Shown: piece by piece, positions 44,081 through 56,700 of the stretch
Layout: the number at the start of each line of letters is the position of its first letter
How positions within the stretch are numbered: position 1 is the first letter of the stretch
Assembly: GCA_963921935.1 (NCBI GenBank)
Contig: OY998178.1
Location: 195,270,862 to 195,334,861, forward strand
Reading direction: 5' to 3'
Source of the DNA: Galeruca laticollis
Taxonomy: Eukaryota; Arthropoda; Insecta; Coleoptera; Chrysomelidae
Length of the DNA stretch: 64,000 bases
Program-made: the position numbers and the translations under genes
The notes under the pieces: generated by a model
Databases searched by the model: none
What the model was told of the DNA's origin: nothing
The model's input: the letters and a program-made list of their open reading frames with translations, nothing else

Positions 44081-44374
44081 ACTCTATTTCAGTAGCCCTT
44101 TACTTTGCGTGAATTACCCATGAATCACTTTGTTGTTGTTGTTAACATATCACGCGATATTCCTACATCTTCTTTGTTATTTACTATGGGTCGGAAGGTT
44201 CATGGCGGGGGGGCTATATGCGCCTCCGTGTCGATGTTGGTTGATGTCCTGAAAACTCGGGATCTTCCAATTGAAGACACAAATGAGCGTTTGGTTTCCC
44301 TGCTGAAATCCGTTATTTTGTGTTTTCCCATGTTTCGATTAACATCTTTGCTCCCAAATTTCACATCATTATTT

Positions 44375-44431
44375 GGTTATGCCGTGCTGATAAGGCAAAA
44401 TGAGCCAGAAACATGCATGTCCACGATTACC
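44375..44431 (+). ncRNA. Hammerhead motif, array copy 2 (G8A, stem I change)
   Basis: As copy 1, with an additional change in the 3' strand of stem I (CACGA instead of CACGG). Predicted cleavage site after 44,421. Confidence 0.7.
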
Positions 44432-44725
44432 ACTCTATTTCAGTAGCCCTTTACTTTGCGTGAATTACCCATGAATCTCTTTGTTGTTGTTGTTAACATA
44501 TCATGCGATATTCCTACATCTTCTTTGTTATTTACTATGGGTCGGAAGGTTCATGGCGGGGGGGCTATATGCGCCTCCGTGTCGATGTTGGTTGATGTCC
44601 TGAAAACTCGGGATCTTCCAATTGAAGACACAAATGAGCGTTTGGTTTCCCTGCTGAAATCCGTTATTTTGTGTTTTCCCATGTTTCGATTAACATCTTT
44701 GCTCCCAAATTTCACATCATTATTT

Positions 44726-44782
44726 GGTTATGCCGTGCTGATAAGGCAAAATGAGCCAGAAACATGCATGTCCACGGTTACC
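44726..44782 (+). ncRNA. Hammerhead motif, array copy 3 (G8A)
   Basis: Same as copy 1 over the whole motif. Predicted cleavage site after 44,772. Confidence 0.7.
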
Positions 44783-45076
44783 ACTCTATTTCAGTAGCCC
44801 TTTACTTTGCGTGAATTACCCATGAATCTCTTTGTTGTTGTTGTTAACATATCACGCGATATTCCTACATCTTCTTTATTATTTACTATGGGTCGGAAGG
44901 TTCATGGCGGGGGGGCTATATGCGCCTCCGTGTCGATGTTGGTTGATGTCCTGAAAACTCGGGATCTTCCAATTGAAGACACAAATGAGCGTTTGGTTTC
45001 CCTGCTGAAATCCGTTATTTTGTGTTTTCCCATGTTTCGATTAACATCTTTGCTCCCAAATTTCACATCATTATTT

Positions 45077-45133
45077 GGTTATGCCGTGCTGATAAGGCAA
45101 AATGAGCCAGAAACATGCATGTCCACGGTTACC
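45077..45133 (+). ncRNA. Hammerhead motif, array copy 4 (G8A)
   Basis: Same as copy 1 over the whole motif. Predicted cleavage site after 45,123. Confidence 0.7.
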
Positions 45134-45427
45134 ACTCTATTTCAGTAGCCCTTTACTTTGCGTGAATTACCCATGAATCTCTTTGTTGTTGTTGTTAACA
45201 TATCATGCGATATTCCTACATCTTCTTTGTTATTTACTATGGGTCGGAAGGTTCATGGCGGGGAGGCTATATGCGCCTCCGTGTCGATGTTGGTTGATGT
45301 CCTGAAAACTCGGGATTTTCCAATTGAAGACACAAATGAGCGTTTGGTTTCCCTGCTGAAATCCGTTATTTTGTGTTTTCCCATGTTTCGATCAACATCT
45401 TTGCTCCCAAATTTCACATCATTATTT

Positions 45428-45473
45428 GGTTATGCCGTGCTGATAAGGCAAAATGAGCATGTCCACGGTTACC
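45428..45473 (+). ncRNA. Hammerhead motif, array copy 5 (deleted)
   Basis: An 11-bp deletion removes the GAAA strand and part of stem III; this copy cannot fold as a hammerhead. Confidence 0.7.
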
Positions 45474-45531
45474 ACTCTATTTCAGTAGCCCTTTACTTTG
45501 CGTGAATTACCCATGAATCTCTTTGTTGTTG

Positions 45532-45532
<1 letters not shown>

Positions 45533-45581
<49 letters not shown>
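45533..45581. repeat. (TA)n tract, right border of hammerhead array
   Basis: TA run beginning within the GTTGTTGTTA segment of the last unit. Confidence 0.9.
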
Positions 45582-45585
<4 letters not shown>

Positions 45586-45852
45586 CATCAAGAAGGTAGT
45601 CTCGAAGGCTAGTTAGAAAACCGTCTATAGGTGATAATTAAAACTCTTTTTACTACCCAACGTTTCGAAAATGTTTATTTTCTTTATCAAGGGCTAAAAT
45701 ATAATTTTGGATAATTCACTGTTATAGTTAAACAAAATTAGTACTTACTGCAAAGTGAGTTATGTCTTTAAAACTTTATAAACCATGAGTTAACATTAGG
45801 TATGTTATAATACATTATAATACATTATATTTTAATATTATATTAAAATATA

Positions 45853-45858
<6 letters not shown>
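45581..45858 (-). mobile_element. Penelope-like element end fragment with hammerhead-like remnant
   Basis: On the minus strand, 45,655-45,695 reads TTGATAAAG, a stem (GAAAAT-AAAC-ATTTTC), then GAAACGTT. That is the layout of PLE-terminal hammerheads (CTGATGA, stem II, GAAAC, GTH), but the first strand is degenerate. The surrounding non-coding sequence has no other assignable feature. It lies between two (TA)n tracts just upstream of the large PLE. Confidence 0.5.
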
Positions 45859-45888
<30 letters not shown>

Positions 45889-45891
<3 letters not shown>

Positions 45892-45971
45892 GAAAGTAGT
45901 TCGTTGCCGAAACTAGTTAGGGTAACTTTTTTATTGGATATTTTAACGATTAAATTGTACAATGATATTTC

Positions 45972-46027
<56 letters not shown>

Positions 46028-46174
46028 TATTATATTATCGTGAACAACCTCAATTAGTGTAAGTAAAAAATATTTTTACTTTTAAAAATATTTTAAATTT
46101 ATATAATATTTATTTTATTTATTCCCCAATAAAAAAGTTACCCTAACTAGTTTCGGCAACGAACTACTTTCGTC
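45889..46174. repeat. PLE upstream region: perfect 49-bp inverted repeat around a terminal repeat
   Basis: 45,889-45,937 and 46,126-46,174 are exact inverted copies (outer end GACGAAAGTAGTTCG). Between them, 45,936-46,125 matches 49,041-49,280 in direct orientation, including a central (TA)n (45,976-46,024) and GTGAACAACCTCAATTAGTG. So the PLE coding region is flanked by pseudo-LTR-like direct repeats, the upstream one closed by a stem. The ATG at 46,188 follows 13 bp after the right arm. Confidence 0.8.
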
Positions 46175-46187
46175 TGAAGTTTCAGAA

Positions 46188-48852
46188 ATGGGGTTCTACT
46201 ACAACATCAAACAAAGATATGGAGAAATAGCTGTACAGAACTTCAAGAATTGGACAAAAACTAAAACTAAATTAGCTAAAGCAATCAATAGAAGAATTTT
46301 CCTATTGAAGTGTAGAAAAATTGGTATTACACCTAATCACATTATTAACGCCATCAAACCTATAAATAGATTACTTTTAAGACAAGAAATCAATTCTAAC
46401 AAGAACGATCAATACAATAACAGGTTGGGTTTTAAACTTTTAAATATAGAAATCAATAATTCTTATTCAATTATTCACAATCTTGAGAATGATATTGTTA
46501 AATTGAAATCAACCATTATAAATACAACTTCTGAATTAATTTTCGATGAATTTAATCATATACAAAATATAAAATACAATAGATTGTTTCATAGAATTAA
46601 ATATAATAATATAAAAAAATTAAATGCACTTAGTGATAATACGATCAAAGAATGTCTAATAACACAACCTAATTGGATAAAAAATCTCACAAATTTAGAC
46701 ATTCCTGATGATATTTATAAATTCCTATCTCTAGGACCAAAGTTTTCAATAGAACCTCATTTAGGTTTTGATATTCCAGTAAAATCATATTTAGCAGATG
46801 TTGGAAATACACTAAATACTATTAAAGATACCAATATTCGTTTTATCACTACTGCAAAAATAACTGATGTAATTACAAATTATGTTCATTCAACATTAGA
46901 GAAAACACAACCATCTTTCTTGCGTTACTTATCATTTAAAACAAAAAAATTTTTAAAAGAACATCCCGAAATAGTTGTACCAAGGTCTGATAAAGGTAAT
47001 ATTACTGTGATAATGTTAAGAGAAGAATATGCAAGATTATCATTAGATTTGATTGAAAATAATAACTCTTACAAAAGAATAAATTCTAATCCTACTTTAT
47101 CATTACAAACATCATGTAACAAACTTGTTGAGAAGTTATTTGATTCCAATCAAATAGATATAAATACAGAAAAACAATTAAACACATATAATGGTACAAT
47201 AGCTAAATACTATAGTTTACCAAAAATACATAAACCTAATTTATCAGTGAGACCTATTGCAGCTTCTATGGGAATTCCTACAGAACATTTATCAGCATAT
47301 ATAACAAATATACTAACGAATGCATATGATTGCAATAATGAATATTTTGTTAAAGATTCTTTTCAAATATCACAATTACTTAATAAAATGAGACTTCCAT
47401 CAAATTATGTTTTGGCAAGTCTAGATGTAATATCTTTATTTAGTAACGTATACTTAGAAATCACTTTAAAATCTATTGTAAAAAATTGGGAACGTATTCG
47501 TTTATATTGTGATATAAACAAAAATACTTTTTTAGAAATTATTACTTATTTGACTGTCTCGACCCTTACTTCGTGGAATATGCTCATATTAGTGTTTTTA
47601 AATGAAACTCAAGGTCTCTAGTTAATTCCACAATATTGTGGAATTAACTAGAGACCTTGAGTTTCATTTAAAAACACTATTACTTATTTATTCAATAATA
47701 CTTTTTTCACTTTTGATAATAAGTATTATATACAAACTTTTGGTACACCAATGGGAGCAAATATATCTCCAATTTTAGCTACATATGTTATGGATGAATT
47801 GTTAAATAGTGTTATTCCTTTGCTATCTTTTCGTCTTTCTTTTATAAAAAAATATGTAGACGATATAATATTGGCATTACCTAGTACAGGCATCAATGAA
47901 ATATTAGAAAAATTCAATAATTATAATCACTACATCCAGTTTACTATTGAAACAGAAGATAATGAACAATCTGTTCCATTTCTAGACACCAGACTTATAA
48001 GAAGTAATGATATAATTACAGTTGACTGGTATAGAAAACCTTGTAGCTCAGGAAGATATATAAACTATTTTTCATATCATAAATTTTCAACGAAAATTAA
48101 TTTGATTAAGCAAATGAAAAATAGAATAATCAATATTTCAGATAATACGATGCACAATAAAAATTTAAATATATTATCGAATCTATTTATAAATAATGGA
48201 TATCCAAAAACATTAGTAAGAAAAATACTATTTAACAATCCTCATCCAATACAATTATCTAATGAATCAAATTTATCAACTGATAACGTAGAAAATATAA
48301 CGAATACAAATTCAACCAATACCTTTTTTGCATCTTTACCATATTTTAGAGATCTTTACTCCTAGAATTTCCAAAATTTTAAAGGAAGTAACTAACATAA
48401 AACTTGTAAATATAAATGTTCTGACAATTAATCGTGTTTTCAGTAAATTGAAAGAAATTGATCCTTATACTGAACGTTCTAATGTTGTATATAGATTGAC
48501 ATGCTCTACATGCGAATCTGTATATGTGGGTCAGACTTCTCAAAAAATTACTAAGCGCTTAGCTCTACATAAGAGTGATTCAAGATTATACCCAGAACGT
48601 TCAGCATTAGCAGAACACGTTTTCTCAACAAAACATATAATTGATTATAGAAACTTCATTATTTTGTGTAAAGAAGACAATTACTCTAAAAGGATTTTCC
48701 TGGAAATGACATTAATTGCTCAAGAGAATAATTGTTTAAATAAAAGAACTGATATTCAGAATCTAAATTCAATTTATAGTTATTCATTATCATTCGACAA
48801 AAAAGATAATAATGAAGATCAAGGCGTTATAGAGGATAATTCTGTTTATTGA
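46188..48852 (+). pseudogene. Penelope-like element polyprotein: RT and GIY-YIG endonuclease, nearly intact
   Basis: The frame opens at ATG 46,188 with an N-terminal PLE region, then VPRSDKGNITVI, YYSLPKIHKPN, RPIAASMG and LASLDVISLFSNV. It resumes after the insertion at 47,552 with FGTPMGANISPILA and IKKYVDDIILALP (catalytic aspartates), VPFLDT and WYRKPCSSGRY. 46,188 and 47,751 are in the same frame: the inserted 126 bp plus 12-bp duplication is a multiple of three but carries a TAG (47,619). A frameshift near 48,350 separates the GIY-YIG domain, which has a CSTC pair, VYVGQTSQ and a conserved helix with FLEMTLIAQE. The two breaks are few for a dead element. PLE RTs use target-primed synthesis and resemble telomerase. 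Confidence 0.9.
47552..47677 (-). mobile_element. Hairpin-tail repeat family, copy 4, inside PLE RT
   Basis: 126 bp flanked by the 12-bp direct repeat TATTACTTATTT (47,540-47,551 and 47,678-47,689). It is a deletion derivative: arms of about 43 bp meet at AATATT, and the tail (GAGCATATTCCACGAAG on the minus strand) is complete. The insertion introduces a stop and splits the RT between the FSNV and FGTPMGA blocks. Confidence 0.95.
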
Positions 48853-48921
48853 TTTACTTATATTTCATTTAAATATAATAAGAGTATAGTAAACATTTTA
48901 TTATATACTATACTGATGTAC

Positions 48922-48924
<3 letters not shown>

Positions 48925-48976
<52 letters not shown>
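48925..48976. repeat. (TA)n tract
   Basis: TA run 70 bp after the PLE stop codon. Confidence 0.9.
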
Positions 48977-48982
<6 letters not shown>

Positions 48983-49040
48983 ATGTTTTCTATGACAACA
49001 TCAACTTGTCAAAAATTGTCATCAATTTGATAACATGCCA

Positions 49041-49289
49041 ATTTGGATATTTTAACGATTAAATTGTACAATGATATTTCTTCATATATATATATATAGA
49101 TATTATATTATTGTGAACAACCTCAATTAGTGTAAGTAAGAAATATTTTTATTTTAAAAAATATTTTAAATTTATATAATATTTATTTTGTAGATTCTCT
49201 GATAATGATAATAATAAATTATCGAAAGCTTAGGATTAACTAAACAGAGTTTTCTTTATCACATTGGCGCATTCCCCAATAAAAAAGTT

Positions 49290-49290
<1 letters not shown>
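49041..49290 (+). repeat. PLE downstream terminal repeat
   Basis: Direct copy of 45,936-46,145: shares TTTTAACGATTAAATTGTAC, a (TA)n (49,085-49,097), GTGAACAACCTCAATTAGTG and CCCCAATAAAAAAGTTAC. It has about 80 extra bp (49,185-49,265) absent upstream. That insert contains CTGATAATGATAAT...ATTATCGAAAGC, a stem with GAAA that is only weakly hammerhead-like, and a GTAGAT...AACAG span that could be an intron. Confidence 0.75.

Positions 49291-49292
<2 letters not shown>

Positions 49293-49339
<47 letters not shown>
49293..49339. repeat. (TA)n tract
   Basis: TA run between the PLE downstream repeat and another PLE end fragment. Confidence 0.9.
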
Positions 49340-49342
<3 letters not shown>

Positions 49343-49627
49343 TCACTTAGGTTCTTCACTCCAAACATAATATCGTTGCGTAAATATCTAAGGTAGGTAT
49401 TCTATTACTATTGACACTTCATGACATTTTATTGACTTTTTCAAAATAATTTTTACAATAACTGTATTTTATGTAATTCAATTTTAATATTTATACATAT
49501 TCTTTTGAAAATGCTCCTAAAATAAGAGCGAAACGTCAAGTTTGATAAGTCTTTATTCGAAAATATATTTTAACTAATATATATGTTTCATTCCACAACC
49601 TTTGAACCCAAGAAGATATAATTCTAA
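49340..49627 (+). mobile_element. Penelope-like element 3' end fragment with hammerhead-like remnant
   Basis: At 49,513-49,537 the sequence reads GCTC, an ATA-rich loop, GAGC, GAAAC, GTC: stem II, the GAAA strand and the cleavage triplet of a PLE-type hammerhead. The expected CTGATGA strand is replaced by TTTGAAAA, so it should be inactive. This CTAAAATA...GAGCGAAACGTC pattern is common at PLE ends. No coding sequence remains. Confidence 0.55.
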
Positions 49628-49650
49628 ATATATATATATATATATATATA
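49628..49650. repeat. (TA)n tract at mariner left end
   Basis: TA run ending exactly at the CAGGGTG end of the mariner. Confidence 0.9.
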
Positions 49651-51736
49651 CAGGGTGTCCCGCATAAGAACCGACACAGAGCCAAAGCGTATAGGGGAGT
49701 CCAAAATATGACGATTGGGGGCAATTTACCTCTATACCAAGTTGCATCCTTGAGGAGTTATAAGGCCTCAAAATAGGGCCCAAAATTTCGAGAAAAATTA
49801 ATTTCTTCGCAACCCTTCAACTTAAAAATACCAAATTTGGTATACTTTATGAGACTGTTGAGAGAATTGAGTAATGGTAAGTAGAAGGCGATCGAACCAT
49901 TCTGGGGAGTTGATTAAGGGTGACCTAACCTTAAAATTTCACAGAATTTTTTTATCTGTTATTCGATTTGAAAATTCTTATTTTCATACCATGGATAACT
50001 CAATTCTTAAACTTTTTTTACTCTTGTAATTTTGCACAAAACTTTGTCTTTTTTAATAAAAAATACCAAAGACATGTTTTCAACAACGTTATTTAAAAAG
50101 TTACAAAAAGTTCAAGAGTTGGCTATGAATAATATATCAAATTTGATAATTTGGAATTCAGTTCTAGTAGTAAGTAAATTGTTATAATTTTTTTAAATGA
50201 GTGGAAAATTCTCATTTAGCGAACAAGTGGATATGTTATTGGTGTGAGATTTTTGTGAAGAAAACTGTAGAATAAGCGTGGAAGAATATCGGAGGAGGTT
50301 TCTTAATCACGTAGTTCCTCACAGAGAAACATTTTATAATGTTGAAAGACGGGCTCGAGAAACAGGAAAGTTTTATAGTGTTAATCGAGAACGGACTGTT
50401 CAAATGAGTGTGCGAGTTGAAGAACTCATTTTGGATACAATTGACGATCGACGGCATATTAGCACTAGAACTTTATCTAGACAGAGTGGCAAAGTGCAAG
50501 GATGGTTACCTCAAGACTTCAGTTCAGCGAGTGAATTTCTGTCGATTTATTTTACGTCAGGATGTTCACTTTCAAAAGAAGATTATTTTTACTGATGTGG
50601 CTTGCTTTACTCGTAGAGGTATGACAAATATGCATAACTATCATTCAGATGAAAACCCTCATGTAGTAACTACTCGACATATCCAACGTAAGTTTAAGAT
50701 TAACGTTTGGGTCCGCACTATCGATTATTATTTGATTGGACCAGTTATTTTACCAAACCGGCTAACAGGCGAAACTTATTTAGAGTTTCTCCAAAATACT
50801 CTTCCGGATTTATTTGACGATTTGCCATTACGATTGAGATTGCAACATTGGTTTATGCATGATGGAGCACCACCTCATTTTTGTGTCAATGTTAGAAACT
50901 TTTTATCCGCCAATATTCAAATAAGTGGATTTGACGGGGAAATAATTGTCCTCAAGATTGGCCTCTCCGCTCACCGGACCTCAATAAATGTGATTACTTT
51001 CTTTGGAGGTCGTTAAAGGAGTCTGTTTATTCTTCTCTAGTTGATTCCTGAGAAGAATTGTGGAATCGCATTGCAGACAAATGCGATATAATAAAAAATT
51101 ATCATCAGCTACTGACCAAAGTCGGCTTCAATTATCGGCGAAGAATAGTTCTGTCTCTAAGAGAAAATGGTCTTTAAATTAAAATGTTCATGTACTTTCT
51201 ACAATATTATTAATTTGTTTTTCCCATAAAGTGTTCTTATTTAAATGTATCTATTAATTTGTTAAATCTAAAATAAAATTCATGATATGAATGGAGTGAA
51301 TTACGTCTAATAGTTATTCGACTTTTCCTTGAAAATGACAAAGTTTTATGCAAAATTACAGGAGTAAAAAATGTCTTTGGTTATTCGATTTTTCCTTGGA
51401 AAAGACAAAGTTTTGTGCGAAATCACAGGAGCAGAAAAAGTTTTAGAATTAAGTTGTCCATGGTACGGAAATAAAAAATTTCAAATCGAAGAACAGATAA
51501 AAGAATTCTGTGAAATTTTAAGGCTGGGTCACCCCTAATTAACTCCCCAGAAAGGCTCGATCGCCTTCTACTTACCATTACTCAATGCTCTTAACAGTCT
51601 CATACAGTGTATCAAATTTAGTATTTTTAAGTTAAAGGGTTGCAATTAAATTAATTTTTTTTCAAAATTTTGGGCCCCAGTTTGAGGCCCTATAATTCAT
51701 TAGGGATGCAACTTGGTTTTGTCATATTTTGGGCTC

Positions 51737-51739
<3 letters not shown>
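49651..51739 (+). mobile_element. Mariner element with TIRs over 400 bp, right end cut in (TA)n
   Basis: Left end is TA|CAGGGTGTCCCGCATAAG. The first ~430 bp recur inverted at about 51,310-51,739, with blocks TATAGGGGAG, GTTGCATCC, GCCTCAAA, AATTGAGTAATGGTAAG, GGCGATCGA, GGGGAGTTGATTA and ATGGATAACT. The right arm stops at GGGCTCCCCTA and runs into (TA)n, so its outermost ~50 bp are missing. The long TIRs parallel the mariner at 23.8 kb although the sequences differ. Confidence 0.85.
50197..51177 (+). pseudogene. Mariner (DD41D-like) transposase with DUF4817-type N-terminus
   Basis: ATG 50,197 starts MSGKFSFSEQVDMLLV, the helix-turn-helix common in this insect transposase group, then a TGA, ENCRISVEEYRRRFLNHVVP and TFYNVERRARETG. 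After a frameshift near 50,490: IIFTDVACFTRRGMTN with the first catalytic Asp, NPHVVTTRHIQRKFKINVWV, then WFMHDGAPPHFCVNVRNFL with the second. The third Asp region (PRSPDLNKCDYF) is in another frame after 50,950. The C-terminus ends VLSLRENGL at 51,177. Two frameshifts and at least two stops make it inactive. Confidence 0.8.

Positions 51740-51796
<57 letters not shown>
51740..51796. repeat. (TA)n tract at mariner right end
   Basis: TA run replacing the outermost TIR sequence. Confidence 0.9.
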
Positions 51797-56020
<4,224 letters not shown>

Positions 56021-56074
<54 letters not shown>

Positions 56075-56400
56075 CTTGTACATTTCTGGTGAAATGATAG
56101 GCGCATCTTCTTGGAGCTCTAGGATTCCTTAATTGACGTGTTATCTGATATCTCTTTTTCTTCATAGTTTTTGTGTTTTTTGCCTTGTCTACAATTTCTC
56201 TCCACCTTTTCCTGTCCTGGCACAATTTATTCTAGTTTCTAATGTCAAGAGTCTCAATGTCCTCAATTATTTGACTTCTCCTTTCTCTCGGTATTGCTTA
56301 GGCTCCTGTATTGATCGTCATTTATTCTTTTGGCACCGTTAATTTTTCGTATGATTTCCTTTTCAAATATTTTTCCTTTTTACTTGGCTGTGAGGCACAT
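56021..56400 (-). pseudogene. LINE RT C-terminal fragment with (TA)n tail
   Basis: Minus strand encodes a decayed IIEDIETL region, then LCQDRKRWREIVDKAKN, the last conserved block of RTE/Jockey-like RT proteins, followed by about 90 bp and a (TA)n at 56,021-56,071. The element therefore ends in (TA)n like the one at 28-30 kb, but the intervening 3' UTR differs. Confidence 0.6.
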
Positions 56401-56404
56401 TGCT

Positions 56405-56700
56405 TCCGCTGCATATGTCACAACCACCATCACCTGTCAGCTCTGCTCCAGTCCTTTTACGATTGAACACATTCCGATAGAATGTCGTCAATACCAGAAT
56501 AAGCGATTGTAACATCAATTAAGTGGTTACCTTCAGCAAATGCTTAGTCTTTCCATACAGCATTCAAGGGTTATTGACTTCCTTCAACCCACCAAACTAT
56601 ATCATAAACTATAATGAGCTTGTATTGTGATAACTGGAATCCACCAAACTGTACATAAGAACAGTACTGTGTTAGTTAAGTTATATTTTTAATTTTCATT
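56405..56700 (+). pseudogene. LINE C-terminal zinc knuckle and 3' UTR
   Basis: Encodes CQLCSSPFTIEHIPIECRQY and QNKRL, a C-x2-C-x6-H-x4-C knuckle found after RNase H in I/Jockey-group LINEs. It matches 43,420-43,506 in order (CAGCTCTGCTC, ATTC-GATAGAAT, CCAGAATAAG-GA, CATC-TTAAGTGGT), so the two are copies of one family. Upstream sequence is the inverted LINE fragment, so this copy is severely truncated. Confidence 0.6.

Larger units (their letters stand above)
43567..45532 (+). mobile_element. Hammerhead repeat, locus 2: retrozyme-like 351-bp tandem array
   Basis: One minus-strand copy (43,567-43,939, a full unit plus ~21 bp of overlap) is joined head to head to a plus-strand array. Plus-strand predicted cleavage sites fall after 44,070, 44,421, 44,772 and 45,123: an exact 351-bp period. 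A fifth copy has an 11-bp deletion that removes the GAAA strand. Units differ at only a few positions. In each unit one frame is open except for a single TAG (113 codons between TTG and TAG), and 351 is divisible by three. I do not recognise a protein. (TA)n borders the array on both sides. Tandem short units with a short-stem-III hammerhead match animal retrozymes. Confidence 0.85.

Noticed and set aside
45158..45505. 113-115-codon frames repeated four times as a tandem protein family
   Set aside because: They start at TTG and coincide with the 351-bp ribozyme unit; without codon-bias evidence they are better described as non-coding repeat. The idea is kept as a low-interest finding.
43567..45532. 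CRISPR-like array
   Set aside because: Units are 351 bp, nearly identical over their full length with no unique spacers, in eukaryotic DNA.
49195..49260. Third PLE hammerhead in the downstream terminal repeat (CTGATAATGATAAT...ATTATCGAAAGC)
   Set aside because: Stem II and GAAA are there, but the core strand has an extra base and stem III cannot close on a UH cleavage site; more likely chance in AT-rich DNA or an intron.
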